Notes: generated from the sequence alone by a model not told the origin. A stretch of 64,000 nt of DNA from Streptomyces specialis (GCF_001493375.1 NZ_LN929897.1:580754-644753); one strand, 5' to 3'. Numbered from the stretch's first letter, positions 24,051 to 32,991 are shown. Made by a program: numbers and translations.

Positions 24051-24073
24051 GCCGGAGCCCCCGGCAAGCGAAA

Positions 24074-24104
24074 GGCCCGGCACCCCGAGGAGGGGAGCCG
24101 GGCC
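24074..24104. terminator. Bidirectional terminator
   Basis: GGCCCGGC and GCCGGGCC close an outer 8-bp stem and CCCC/GGGG an inner one, between the small membrane gene and the 3' end of tRNA-Gly. Confidence 0.7.
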
Positions 24105-24114
24105 GGATCGCGCG

Positions 24115-24185
24115 AGCGGGCGACGGGAATCGAACCCGCGTAGCTGGTTTGGAAGACCAGGGCTCTACCATTGAGCTACGCCCGC
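24115..24185 (-). tRNA. tRNA-Gly (anticodon TCC)
   Basis: A 71-nt cloverleaf on the minus strand. The acceptor stem is GCGGGCG with CGCCCGC; the D arm is GTAGCTCAATGGTAGAGC; the anticodon arm has loop CTTCCAA giving anticodon TCC, which reads GGA; the T arm contains GGTTCGATTCC. No CCA is encoded: the bases after the discriminator T are not CCA. Confidence 0.95.
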
Positions 24186-24308
24186 GTCGGCCGGGCGAGT
24201 TCATCGGCCGGCACGGTCTGCATCGTATCAGCGCCCCAACGGGGCCCGGATCCGGGCAGACCGCACACGCGCGGGCCTGTACGCTACGTGTCGCGTCCGG
24301 AGCCTCCG

Positions 24309-24382
24309 CGGGGTGTGGCGCAGCTTGGTAGCGCGTCCGCTTTGGGAGCGGAAGGCCGTCGGTTCGAATCCGGCCACCCCGA
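24309..24382 (+). tRNA. tRNA-Pro (anticodon TGG)
   Basis: A 74-nt cloverleaf. The acceptor stem is CGGGGTG with CACCCCG; the D arm contains GCGCAGCTTGGTAGCGC; the anticodon loop TTTGGGA gives TGG, which reads CCA; the T arm is GGTTCGAATCC. The genome-encoded CCA follows at 24383-24385. It lies about 110 bp upstream of tig on the same strand and may share its transcript. Confidence 0.95.
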
Positions 24383-24495
24383 CCACGTACTATGAGTAGC
24401 CTGCGTGCCTGTGGTGTGTCCGTGTCCGGCGCGGACCGGGAATCCCAGGAGTACAAGCGCCACCCCTCCCGATGTCAGCCCCAAGGAGACCGACC

Positions 24496-25926
24496 GTGAA
24501 GAGCGCCGTGGAGACCCTGAACCCCACCCGGGTTCGGCTCACTGTCGAGGTGCCCTTCGAGGAGCTCAAGCCCAGCCTCGACGCGGCGTACCGGAAGATC
24601 AACCAGCAGGTGCAGGTGCCCGGCTTCCGGAAGGGCAAGATCCCCGCCCGGATCATCGACCAGCGGTTCGGCCGCGGCGCGGTCCTGGAGGAAGCGGTCA
24701 ACGACGCGCTTCCCAAGTTCTACAGCGAGGCCGTCTCCGAGGGCGAGCTGAGCCCCCTGGGCCAGCCCGAGGTCGACATCACCGAGCTCAAGGACAACGA
24801 GCTCCTGACGTTCACCGCCGAGGTCGACATCCGGCCCGAGATCGAGATCCCGGACTATTCGGGGATCTCCGTCACGGTCGACGCGATCGAGGTCGCCGAC
24901 GAGGACGTGGACTCCGCCGTCGAGCGGCTGCGCGAGCGCTTCGCCACCACCACCGTCGTGGAGCGGGCCGCCGCCGAGGGCGACGTGGTGAAGATCGACC
25001 TGGAGGCCCGGGTCGACGGCGAGGTCCTGGAGGACGGCGTCGCCAAGGGCGTCAACTACACGATCGGCTCCGGCCAGATGCTCGACGGCCTGGACGAGGC
25101 CGTCACCGGCCTGGAGGCCGGCGGCACCGCCACCTTCACCAGTGAGCTGAAGGGCGGCTCCGCGGCCGGCCGCGAGGCCGAGATCACGGTCACCGTCGAG
25201 AGCGTCTCCTCCCGCGAACTGCCGGAGCTGGACGATGACTTCGCCCAGCTCGCCAGCCAGTTCGACACGCTGGAGGAGCTGCGCGAGGACAGCCGTAGGC
25301 GGCTGGCCGACGAGAAGAAGTACCAGCAGGCGACCGAGGCGCAGGAGAAGGTCCTGGACGCCCTGCTGGAGCTGGTCGAGGTCCCGATGCCGCAGAAGCT
25401 CCTCGCGGACGAGATCCAGACCCGCAAGCACAACCTGGAGCACCACCAGCTCTCGCAGCTCGGCATCGACCTCGACGCGTATCTCGCGATCCAGGAGAAG
25501 ACCGCCGAGGAGTTCGACGCCGAGCTGAAGGAGCAGGCCGAGAAGGGCATCCGCACCCAGTTCGTGCTGGACGAGATCGCCAAGCGCGAGAACCTCAACG
25601 TCAGCCAGGCCGAGCTGACCGAGCACCTCATGCGGCGCGCCCAGTCCTCCGGCATGAGCCCCGACCAGTTCGCCAAGGCCGTCGTCGAGGGCGGCCAGGT
25701 GCCGATGCTGGTCGGCGAGGTCAGCCGGGGCAAGGCGCTGGCCACCGTCGTGGAGTCGGCCACCGTCACCGACAGCAACGGCGAGCCCGTCCGCCTGGAC
25801 GACGAGGACGACGAGCAGGCCGACACCGCGGCGGCCGAGTCCGCGGAGACCGCCGCCGCCGGTGAGGCCGCCGAGGCCGAGGCCGGCGAGGAGACCGCCG
25901 CGACCGGCGAGAAGACCGAGGACTGA
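24496..25926 (+). CDS. tig: Trigger factor (ribosome-associated chaperone)
   Basis: A 476-residue chaperone and prolyl isomerase that binds at the ribosome exit tunnel. The ribosome-docking signature GFRKGKIPARIIDQRFG is near residues 44-60. The FKBP-like isomerase domain occupies about 150-240, and the helical substrate-binding arms follow. The tail is strikingly acidic and Ala-rich (from about residue 435), a usual Streptomyces extension. The GTG at 24496 has AAGGAG 8 nt upstream and gives the family start VKSAVETLNPTRVRL. Its place directly upstream of clpP1-clpP2-clpX is conserved and joins folding and degradation. A perfect 15-bp stem terminator follows. Confidence 0.95.
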   Translation: MKSAVETLNPTRVRLTVEVPFEELKPSLDAAYRKINQQVQVPGFRKGKIPARIIDQRFGRGAVLEEAVNDALPKFYSEAVSEGELSPLGQPEVDITELKDNELLTFTAEVDIRPEIEIPDYSGISVTVDAIEVADEDVDSAVERLRERFATTTVVERAAAEGDVVKIDLEARVDGEVLEDGVAKGVNYTIGSGQMLDGLDEAVTGLEAGGTATFTSELKGGSAAGREAEITVTVESVSSRELPELDDDFAQLASQFDTLEELREDSRRRLADEKKYQQATEAQEKVLDALLELVEVPMPQKLLADEIQTRKHNLEHHQLSQLGIDLDAYLAIQEKTAEEFDAELKEQAEKGIRTQFVLDEIAKRENLNVSQAELTEHLMRRAQSSGMSPDQFAKAVVEGGQVPMLVGEVSRGKALATVVESATVTDSNGEPVRLDDEDDEQADTAAAESAETAAAGEAAEAEAGEETAATGEKTED

Positions 25927-25935
25927 GCGGCCGGT

Positions 25936-25972
25936 ACGGGGCCGGACGCGCTGCCCGCGCGTCCGGCCCCGT
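25936..25972 (+). terminator. Terminator after tig
   Basis: A perfect 15-bp stem (ACGGGGCCGGACGCG and CGCGTCCGGCCCCGT) with a 7-base loop, 10 bases after the tig stop. It separates tig from the clpP operon. Confidence 0.8.
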
Positions 25973-26010
25973 CCGCTGCTCCCGGGCTCCGCACGCCCCC
26001 GCCGACCCTG

Positions 26011-26024
26011 CGCTGACAGCGAAC
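26011..26024. promoter_or_regulatory. ClgR operator upstream of clpP1
   Basis: On the minus strand this reads GTTCGC-TGTCA-GCG, an exact match to the actinobacterial ClgR consensus GTTCGC-N5-GCG. It ends 38 bases upstream of a TAGGGT at 26063-26068 that fits a -10 element, the right place for an activator. ClgR is known to activate clpP1P2 in Streptomyces and is itself a Clp substrate, which makes a feedback loop. Confidence 0.75.
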
Positions 26025-26141
26025 AGTTCCCAGGTCGGGCAGGGTCCGTCAGGCCAGCGCGTTAGGGTCCGTAGATACAACGCAGATGTCGAACGACGGC
26101 CGGGCGAAAGCGGGGCCGTCCGAGAATGAGCAGGTGGATAC

Positions 26142-26756
26142 GTGACGCTCTTGATGCCTTCCGCCGCAGCGGAGCCGATCAGCGGCAGCCTCGGTGACCA
26201 GGTCTACAACCGGCTGCTCGGCGAGCGGATCATCTTCCTGGGCCAGCCGGTCGACGATGACATCGCCAACCGCATCACCGCGCAGCTCCTCCTCCTCGCG
26301 GCCGATCCGGACAAGGACATCTTCCTCTACATCAACAGCCCCGGTGGCTCGATCACGGCCGGCATGGCGATCTACGACACCATGCAGTACATCAAGAACG
26401 ACGTGGTCACCATCGCCATGGGCCTGGCGGCGTCCATGGGCCAGTTCCTGCTGACCGCCGGCGCCCCCGGCAAGCGGTACGCGCTGCCGAACGCCGAGGT
26501 GCTGATCCACCAGCCCTCCGCCGGTCTGGCCGGCTCCGCCTCGGACATCAAGATCCACGCCGAGCAGCTCCTGCGCACCAAGGCCAAGATGGCCCGGCTC
26601 TCCGCGCAGCACTCGGGCGTCAGCATCGAGCAGTGGGAGCGCGACGCGGACCGCGACCGCTGGTTCTCCGCCGAGGAGGCCCGCGACTACGGCCTGCTGG
26701 ACGAGGTCATCACCAGCGCCTCGGACATCGCGGGCGGCGGCGGTACGGGCGCCTGA
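26142..26756 (+). CDS. clpP1: ATP-dependent Clp protease proteolytic subunit ClpP1
   Basis: A 204-residue serine peptidase subunit. It should form the tetradecameric barrel with ClpP2 and degrade proteins fed by ClpX or ClpC. Ser98 is in GLAASMGQFLL, His123 in VLIHQPSAG, and the catalytic Asp in the region before GLLDEVI. The handle and axial regions are normal. I took the GTG at 26142, close behind AGGTGG; ATG 26154 (MPSAAAEPISGS) is a good alternative. The ClgR operator lies about 120 bp upstream, and clpP2 follows after 61 bp in the same operon. Confidence 0.95.
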   Translation: MTLLMPSAAAEPISGSLGDQVYNRLLGERIIFLGQPVDDDIANRITAQLLLLAADPDKDIFLYINSPGGSITAGMAIYDTMQYIKNDVVTIAMGLAASMGQFLLTAGAPGKRYALPNAEVLIHQPSAGLAGSASDIKIHAEQLLRTKAKMARLSAQHSGVSIEQWERDADRDRWFSAEEARDYGLLDEVITSASDIAGGGGTGA

Positions 26757-26817
26757 CCGCCCGGCGCCCCACCCGCAGCCCCGTTCGCAGACCGAGATCA
26801 AGGCGGTATCACTTCCC

Positions 26818-27465
26818 ATGAACAGCATCCCCGGCTCCGGCATCTACGACCGTCTCCCGGCCGAGTCCCGCTATGTCGTCCCGCGCTTCATCGAGCGCAC
26901 CTCGCAGGGTGTGCGCGAGTACGATCCGTACGCCAAGCTCTTCGAGGAGCGGGTGATCTTCCTCGGCGTGCAGATCGACGACGCGTCGGCCAACGACGTG
27001 ATGGCGCAGCTCCTGTGCCTGGAGTCGATGGACCCGGACCGCGACATCCAGATCTACATCAACAGCCCCGGCGGCTCCTTCACGGCGCTGACCGCGATCT
27101 ACGACACGATGGAGTTCGTCAAGCCGGACATCCAGACGGTCTGCATGGGCCAGGCGGCCTCCGCCGCGGCCGTGCTGCTCGCGGCCGGCACCCGGGGCAA
27201 GCGCATGGCCCTGCCGAACGCGCGTATCCTGATTCATCAGCCGTACAGCGAGACCGGGCGCGGTCAGGTCTCCGACCTGGAGATCGCGGCGCGTGAGGTC
27301 CAGCGCATGCGGAATCAGCTTGAGGAGATGCTGGCGAAGCACTCCACCAGGCCGATCGAGCAGATCAGCGACGACATCGAGCGGGACAAGATCCTCACCG
27401 CCGAGGAAGCCGTGGAGTACGGACTGATCGACCAGATCGTCACGACGCGGTCCACGACGGCCTGA
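26818..27465 (+). CDS. clpP2: ATP-dependent Clp protease proteolytic subunit ClpP2
   Basis: A 215-residue ClpP paralogue. It has the longer N-terminus typical of actinobacterial ClpP2 (YVVPRFIERTSQGVREYDPY) that helps pair the hetero-oligomer with ClpP1. Catalytic Ser is in GQAASAAAVLLAAG near residue 115, His in LIHQPYSETG near 140, and Asp near 190. About half its residues are identical to ClpP1, from an old duplication. It follows clpP1 by 61 bp. A hairpin at 27536-27570 lies between it and clpX. Confidence 0.95.
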   Translation: MNSIPGSGIYDRLPAESRYVVPRFIERTSQGVREYDPYAKLFEERVIFLGVQIDDASANDVMAQLLCLESMDPDRDIQIYINSPGGSFTALTAIYDTMEFVKPDIQTVCMGQAASAAAVLLAAGTRGKRMALPNARILIHQPYSETGRGQVSDLEIAAREVQRMRNQLEEMLAKHSTRPIEQISDDIERDKILTAEEAVEYGLIDQIVTTRSTTA

Positions 27466-27535
27466 TCGCTCATCGGCAGGACCCTCCAGCATCACCCGGC
27501 ACGACAACGCAAGACAACGACTGGCCACCCCCTTT

Positions 27536-27570
27536 CGACGGGAAGGCCCCGCCGAGGGGGATTCCCGTCG
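27536..27570 (+). terminator. Hairpin between clpP2 and clpX
   Basis: CGACGGGAA and TTCCCGTCG form a perfect 9-bp stem with a 17-base GC loop, 70 bases after the clpP2 stop and 98 bases before clpX. It could end or attenuate the clpP operon, so clpX may be transcribed separately. Confidence 0.5.
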
Positions 27571-27667
27571 AGGGGGGCCATTCCGCCGGGGCGACAGGGT
27601 ACCGTCGTCTTCAGAAAGCACTAGGCACCGTCTCCCCGGCGGTGCGCAGGCGAAGGGGAAGCACCTC

Positions 27668-28969
27668 GTGGCACGCATCGGTGACGGCGGCGATCTGCTC
27701 AAGTGCTCGTTCTGCGGCAAGAGCCAGAAACAGGTGAAGAAGCTCATCGCGGGTCCGGGGGTCTACATCTGCGATGAATGCATCGATCTCTGCAACGAGA
27801 TCATCGAGGAGGAGCTCGCCGAGTCACCCGACTCGGATCTGAGCGAACTCCCGAAGCCGCGCGAGATCTACGACTTCCTGGAAAGTTATGTGGTGGGCCA
27901 GGAGGACGCCAAGAAGGCGCTCTCCGTGGCCGTCTACAACCACTACAAGCGGGTGCGGGCGAGCGAGGCCGACGCCTCGTCGCGTGACGAGGAGATCGAG
28001 CTCGCCAAGTCGAACATCCTGCTTCTCGGCCCGACGGGCTCCGGCAAGACACTGCTGGCCCAGACGCTCGCCCGGATGCTCAACGTCCCGTTCGCCATCA
28101 CCGACGCCACCGCGCTCACCGAGGCCGGCTATGTGGGCGAGGACGTGGAGAACATCCTGCTCAAGCTCATCCAGGCCGCGGACTACGACATCAAGAAGGC
28201 CGAGCAGGGCATCATCTACATCGACGAGATCGACAAGGTCGCCCGCAAGAGCGAGAACCCGTCGATCACCCGCGATGTGTCCGGCGAGGGCGTCCAGCAG
28301 GCGCTGCTGAAGATCCTGGAGGGCACCACGGCCGCGGTGCCGCCCCAGGGCGGGCGCAAGCACCCGCACCAGGAGTTCCTCCAGATCGACACCTCGAACG
28401 TCCTGTTCATCGTCGGTGGCGCCTTCGCGGGGCTGGACGACATCATCCGGGCCCGGTCCGGCGCCCGCGGCATCGGCTTCGGCGCGGACATCCGTTCCAA
28501 GCGCGACCGCGACTCGGCACAGCTCCTGACCGACGCCCTGCCCGAGGACCTGGTCAAGTACGGCATGATTCCCGAGTTCATCGGCCGGCTGCCGGTGATC
28601 ACCTCGGTGCACAACCTGGACCGCGAGGCGCTGCTGCGGATTCTGGTCGAGCCGCGCAACGCGCTGGTCAAGCAGTACCAGCGGCTCTTCGAGATCGACG
28701 GTGTGGAGCTGGAGTTCGACCTCCCCGCGCTGGAGGCCATCGCCGATCAGGCGATCCTGCGCGGCACCGGCGCCCGCGGCCTGCGGGCGATCATGGAGGA
28801 GGTCCTGATGTCGGTGATGTACGAGGTCCCGTCCCGCCAGGACGTGGGCCAGGTGCTGGTCACCGAGGACGTCGTCCGGTCCAACGTGAACCCGACGCTG
28901 GTCCCGCGCTCCCGGCTGACCAAGCAGCGCGGCGGCAGCAGTTCGGCGCCGCACGAGAAGACCGCCTGA
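27668..28969 (+). CDS. clpX: ATP-dependent Clp protease ATP-binding subunit ClpX
   Basis: A 433-residue AAA+ unfoldase that delivers substrates to ClpP. The zinc-binding N domain has two Cys pairs (CSFCGK at 13-16, CDECID at 35-38). Walker A GPTGSGKT is near 121-128 and Walker B IIYIDEIDK near 183-191. The ClpP-docking IGF loop is in GARGIGFGADIR near 270. Sensor and arginine-finger regions and the C-terminal small domain are normal. The GTG at 27668 has AAGGGGA about 9 nt upstream. It ends in a 17-bp stem terminator. Confidence 0.97.
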   Translation: MARIGDGGDLLKCSFCGKSQKQVKKLIAGPGVYICDECIDLCNEIIEEELAESPDSDLSELPKPREIYDFLESYVVGQEDAKKALSVAVYNHYKRVRASEADASSRDEEIELAKSNILLLGPTGSGKTLLAQTLARMLNVPFAITDATALTEAGYVGEDVENILLKLIQAADYDIKKAEQGIIYIDEIDKVARKSENPSITRDVSGEGVQQALLKILEGTTAAVPPQGGRKHPHQEFLQIDTSNVLFIVGGAFAGLDDIIRARSGARGIGFGADIRSKRDRDSAQLLTDALPEDLVKYGMIPEFIGRLPVITSVHNLDREALLRILVEPRNALVKQYQRLFEIDGVELEFDLPALEAIADQAILRGTGARGLRAIMEEVLMSVMYEVPSRQDVGQVLVTEDVVRSNVNPTLVPRSRLTKQRGGSSSAPHEKTA

Positions 28970-28992
28970 CCCGGCGGCGGAGGCGGAGAACT

Positions 28993-29031
28993 GGCGGGGC
29001 CCGGACCGATTCGCTCGGTCCGGGCCCCGCC
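28993..29031. terminator. Strong terminator between clpX and the convergent gene
   Basis: A perfect 17-bp stem (GGCGGGGCCCGGACCGA and its complement) with a 5-base loop, 23 bases after clpX and 20 bases before the stop of the minus-strand gene. Confidence 0.85.
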
Positions 29032-29050
29032 TGCTCGGGTCAGGGAAGGG

Positions 29051-30143
29051 TCACTGGGTGGACGGCCCGGGGATCTCGATGTCGCCCTGGATCTCGCCGT
29101 TGCCGCCGTCACCGCTGTCACCGTCGGCATCGCCCTCCTCGGCCGGGGCGCTGTCGTCCGTGACCAAGGCGTCCTGGCGGAGCTGCCGGGTGTGGCCGGC
29201 GGCCGTCTCCAGGCTGATCGGATCGGGCGCGCTCAGCTCCGGAATCTCGCCGGAGTCGGGGTCGAAGTCCGAGGGGAACGTGGGCATCGGCATGGTGACG
29301 GTGGCGCCCAGGGTGCTGTAGTCGGCCCAGACGCAGATCGCCACCCGCAGCGGGTACCCGAAGGTCGGGTCGGGCTCGGTGCCCTCCGCCTCCTGGCACT
29401 TGAGGATGCTGCCGTCGTCGGAGAACTCGGCGGGCTCACCGATGAGTTCGCCCTGGAAGTCCTCGTCGCCCTCGCCCTCGCCCACCATGGCGAACAGGCC
29501 GTCCACGGCCGCCTCGGGGTCCGCCACCTCGCCCCACGCGCCGCCCGCCTGGAGCACGATGGTGCCCGGCTCGGGCACCTCCGCGTCGGGGTCGGTGTTC
29601 ATGTAGGCGCCGGTGTCCTGCTCCATGTTGGTCAGGCCCGCGGCTTCGAGGTCCTCCTCGGTGAAGAACTCCTCCTCGGAGCCCGGCACGAGCGTGAACT
29701 CGCCGGTGGTGTCCGGCATGGCGAGCGTGTAGCGCGGGTCGTCGGCGGACGGCCCGTCCCCGCCGTCGTCGCCGCCGAGCACGAAGAAGGCCCCGGCGCC
29801 GATGACCGCGAGTCCGGCGACGACGGCGATCGCGACGAGCGCCGTGCGGTTGCCTTTCTTGCCCGGCGGGGGCGGCGGCGCCTGACCGTACGGGTACTGG
29901 CCCGGCTGCTGCGGGAAGCCGTATCCGGGAGCACCGGGAGCACCGCCCTGGCCGTAGGGCGCCTGGCCGTAGGGCGCCGGACCACCCGGTGGGGGCGGCG
30001 GCGGGCCCTGCGGGGGCTGTTGCCCGTCCGTCTCTTATACACATCCCCGAGCCCCCGAGACAGGCGGGAAGGCCGGGCTGTCCGGGCGGCGGGGGCCCCT
30101 GCGGGGGCTGCTGCCCGTACGGTCCCGGCTGGTTGTAACTCAT
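29051..30143 (-). CDS. Membrane-anchored extracellular protein, interrupted by an adapter
   Basis: A single-pass membrane protein with a Pro/Gly/Gln/Tyr-rich cytoplasmic tail (starting MSYNQPGPYGQQPPQG), a basic GKKGNR stop, one transmembrane helix (TALVAIAVVAGLAVIGAGAF) and an acidic extracellular domain of about 240 residues. That domain has two Cys (KCQEAE and AICVWAD) that may form a disulfide. I do not recognise it. The start (ATG, 30143) has GGGGAAG upstream and the stop is at 29051, but the frame is broken in the N-terminal tail by a Nextera adapter at 30028-30061. The tail and the main domain are in different frames here. The gene is probably intact in the organism. It is divergent from valS. 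Confidence 0.8.
30028..30061. other. Nextera transposase adapter left in the assembly (contaminant)
   Basis: These 34 bases match the Nextera read-2 adapter (CTGTCTCTTATACACATCTC and onward to ACGAGAC) at 31 of 34 positions. The three mismatches are all changes to C. The next bases (AGGCGGGA) look like a miscalled index read. The sequence around it is the repetitive Pro/Gly-coding tail, and CCTGCGGGGGCTG occurs on both sides, so a read ending in adapter was probably joined there. The mosaic end of Tn5 is part of this adapter; there is no transposon. Confidence 0.95.
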
Positions 30144-30255
30144 GTGCTTCCCCTCAAGAGCCTTTACCTCAACACTTCCGCCCATCCTGTCTGACAAGAT
30201 GCCGCTCTGTACATCCGCCCCCGGAATGGGTTCGAGTGCATGACAGCGGCGCCTT

Positions 30256-30261
30256 TAGACT
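30256..30261 (+). promoter_or_regulatory. -10 element (TAGACT) of valS, leaderless start
   Basis: TAGACT lies 6 nt before the GTG of valS and there is no Shine-Dalgarno sequence between them. TTCGAG at 30231-30236 could be a -35 (19-bp spacer). Transcription probably starts at the GTG. Confidence 0.5.
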
Positions 30262-30267
30262 GACGCC

Positions 30268-32901
30268 GTGACCGAGAAGACCCAGCCGCCCGCGTTCGGG
30301 CCCCACAGCGCCTCCACCGACCTGCCGACGCAGTACACGCCGGCCGATGTAGAGCGGAAGCTGTACGAGCGCTGGGTGGAGCGGGGTTACTTCGCCGCTG
30401 ACCCGAAAAGCGGAAAAGAGCCGTACGCGATCGTCCTCCCCCCGCCGAATGTCACCGGAAGTCTCCACCCGGGCCACGCGTTCGAGCACACGCTGATCGA
30501 CGCCCTCACCCGCCGCAAGCGGATGCAGGGATACGAGACGCTGTGGCAGCCCGGCATGGACCACGCGGGGATCGCCACCCAGAACGTCGTCGAGCGGGAG
30601 CTGGCCAAGGAGGGCAAGTCCCGCCACGATCTGGGCCGCGAGGCGTTCGTCGAGCGCGTCTGGAAGTGGAAGGCGGAGTCCGGCGGCCGGATCTCCGGGC
30701 AGATGCGCCGCCTCGGCGACGGCGTCGACTGGTCCCGTGAGCGGTTCACCATGGACGAGGGCCTGTCCCGGGCCGTCCAGACCATCTTCAAGCGGCTCTT
30801 CGACGACGGGCTGATCTACCGCGCCGAGCGCATCATCAACTGGTGCCCGCGCTGTCTGACCGCCATCTCCGACATCGAGGTCGAGTACCAGGAGGACGAC
30901 GGCGAGCTGGTCTCCATCCGGTACGGCGAGGGCGAGGACTCCGTCGTCGTCGCCACCACCCGGGCCGAGACGATGCTCGGCGACACCGCCGTCGCGGTCC
31001 ACCCCGACGACGAGCGGTACGCGCACCTCGTCGGCCGTACCGTGCGGCTGCCGCTGACCGACCGGTCCATCCCGGTCGTCGCGGACGAGCACGTCGACCC
31101 GGAGTTCGGCACCGGAGCGGTCAAGGTCACCCCCGCGCACGACCCGAACGACTTCGAGATCGGCCGCCGTCACGGCCTGCCGCAGCTCACCGTCATGGAC
31201 GAGCACGCGATCATCACCGCGCACGGGCCGTTCCAGGGTCTGGACCGGCTGGAGGCCAGGTCGGCGGTGGTCGCCGCGCTGCGCGCCGAGGGCCGGATCG
31301 TCGCGGAGAAGCGCCCGTACCGCCACTCGGTCGGGCACTGTTCGCGCTGCAAGACCACCATCGAGCCGCGGCTGTCCATGCAGTGGTGGGTCAAGGTCGC
31401 CCCCCTGGCCGAGGCGGCCGGTGACGCGGTCCGCGACGGGCGGGTGGCCATCCACCCCAAGGAGATGTCCTCGCGGTACTTCGAGTGGGTCGACAACCTC
31501 CACGACTGGTGCATCTCCCGCCAGTTGTGGTGGGGCCACCGCATCCCCGTCTGGTACGGGCCGGACGGCGAGACCGTCTGCGTCGGCCCGGACGAGGAGC
31601 CGCCGTCGGGCGACGGCTGGCACCAGGAGACGGACGTCCTCGACACCTGGTTCTCCTCCGGGCTGTGGCCGTTCTCCACGCTCGGCTGGCCGGAGAAGAC
31701 CGAGAGCCTGGCGCGGTTCTATCCCAACTCCGTCCTGGTCACCGGCTACGACATCCTGTTCTTCTGGGTCGCCCGGATGATGATGTTCGGCCTCTACGCG
31801 ATGGACGGCGTCCCGCCGTTCCACACCATCGCCCTGCACGGCATGGTCCGCGACCAGTTCGGCAAGAAGATGTCCAAGTCCTTCGGGAACGCGGTCGATC
31901 CGCTGGACTGGATGGACGCCTACGGCTCGGACGCCGTCCGCTTCACCCTGGCCCGGGGCGCCAACCCCGGTGTGGACGTGCCGATCGGCGAGGACTGGGT
32001 CCAGGCGTCGCGGAACTTCGCGAACAAGGTCTGGAACGCCACCCGTTTCGCCCTCCTCAACGGCGCGACGGTCGAAGGCGAGTTGCCGTCGCCCGAGGAG
32101 ATGTCGGCCACCGACCGGTGGATCCTCTCCCGGCTGAACTCGGTCGTCTCCGAGGTCGACGCGTACTACGACGACTACCAGTTCGCCAAGCTCAGCGACG
32201 CGCTGTTCCACTTCGCGTGGGACGAGGTCTTCGACTGGTACGTCGAGCTGAGCAAGACGACGTTCGCGGCCGGTGGCCGCCCGGCGGAGGTCTCCCGGCG
32301 GGTCCTCGGCGAGGTCCTCGACGTCACGCTCCGGCTGCTGCACCCGGTCACGCCGTTCGTCACCGACGAGCTGTGGACCACGCTGACGTCCGGCGAGTCG
32401 GTCGTCGTCGCCGCCTGGCCCGAGGACTCCGGCTTCCGCGACCCGGCCGCCGAGCGGGAGATCGACACCGTCCGGCAACTCGTCACCGAGGTCCGCCGTT
32501 TCCGCGCCGACCAGGGCCTCCAGCCGGGCCAGCGCGTCCCGGCCGCCCTCGACCTGACGGCGGTTCCGGCCCTCACCGCCCACGAGGAGGCGATCCGCTC
32601 GCTGCTCCGCCTCCAGCCCGCGGGCGGGGACTTCACCGCGACGGCCACCCTCCCGGTCGCCGGCGCCACGGTCGCCCTCGACCTCTCCGGCGCCATCGAC
32701 GTCGAGGCGGAGCGCAGGCGGCTGACGAAGGACCTGGCGGCGGCCGAGAAGGAGCTGGCGCAGACGACGGCGAAGCTGGGCAACGAGGCGTTCCTGGCCA
32801 AGGCGCCCGACCACGTGGTGGACAAGATCCGGGCCCGCCGCGCCGCGGCGGAGGCGGACATCGCGCGGATCGGGACCCAGCTCGACCGGCTCCCGGGCTG
32901 A
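30268..32901 (+). CDS. valS: Valine-tRNA ligase
   Basis: An 877-residue class I aminoacyl-tRNA synthetase that charges tRNA-Val and edits misactivated Thr. The HIGH motif is HPGH in PPPNVTGSLHPGHAFEHTL near residue 69. The KMSKS motif is exact in FGKKMSKSFGNAVDP near 533. The editing domain lies between (TTRAETMLGDTAVAVHPDD near 230). The C-terminal coiled-coil typical of ValRS starts near 810 (EAERRRLTKDLAAAEKELAQ). The GTG at 30268 has no ribosome binding site and a TAGACT -10 six bases upstream, so the mRNA is probably leaderless. No T-box or other leader is present. A strong terminator follows. Confidence 0.96.
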   Translation: MTEKTQPPAFGPHSASTDLPTQYTPADVERKLYERWVERGYFAADPKSGKEPYAIVLPPPNVTGSLHPGHAFEHTLIDALTRRKRMQGYETLWQPGMDHAGIATQNVVERELAKEGKSRHDLGREAFVERVWKWKAESGGRISGQMRRLGDGVDWSRERFTMDEGLSRAVQTIFKRLFDDGLIYRAERIINWCPRCLTAISDIEVEYQEDDGELVSIRYGEGEDSVVVATTRAETMLGDTAVAVHPDDERYAHLVGRTVRLPLTDRSIPVVADEHVDPEFGTGAVKVTPAHDPNDFEIGRRHGLPQLTVMDEHAIITAHGPFQGLDRLEARSAVVAALRAEGRIVAEKRPYRHSVGHCSRCKTTIEPRLSMQWWVKVAPLAEAAGDAVRDGRVAIHPKEMSSRYFEWVDNLHDWCISRQLWWGHRIPVWYGPDGETVCVGPDEEPPSGDGWHQETDVLDTWFSSGLWPFSTLGWPEKTESLARFYPNSVLVTGYDILFFWVARMMMFGLYAMDGVPPFHTIALHGMVRDQFGKKMSKSFGNAVDPLDWMDAYGSDAVRFTLARGANPGVDVPIGEDWVQASRNFANKVWNATRFALLNGATVEGELPSPEEMSATDRWILSRLNSVVSEVDAYYDDYQFAKLSDALFHFAWDEVFDWYVELSKTTFAAGGRPAEVSRRVLGEVLDVTLRLLHPVTPFVTDELWTTLTSGESVVVAAWPEDSGFRDPAAEREIDTVRQLVTEVRRFRADQGLQPGQRVPAALDLTAVPALTAHEEAIRSLLRLQPAGGDFTATATLPVAGATVALDLSGAIDVEAERRRLTKDLAAAEKELAQTTAKLGNEAFLAKAPDHVVDKIRARRAAAEADIARIGTQLDRLPG

Positions 32902-32933
32902 CCCGCCCCCGGCGGGCCGCGCGCGACCGCGCC

Positions 32934-32981
32934 ACGGGCCCCCGGACCGCCACCGCGCCCGGTGGCGGTCCGGGGGCCCGT
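32934..32981 (+). terminator. Terminator after valS
   Basis: A perfect 20-bp stem (ACGGGCCCCCGGACCGCCAC and its complement) with a loop of about 7 bases, about 30 bases after the valS stop. Confidence 0.8.
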
Positions 32982-32991
32982 CCGCTGTTCG

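Noticed and set aside
24115..24385. tRNA-associated integration site with a mobile island
   Set aside because: No integrase, no direct repeat of a tRNA 3' end nearby, and core genes on both sides.
30028..30061. Tn5 or other transposon end inside a gene
   Set aside because: The mosaic end continues into adapter bases that exist only in Illumina libraries; there is no transposase gene or target duplication.
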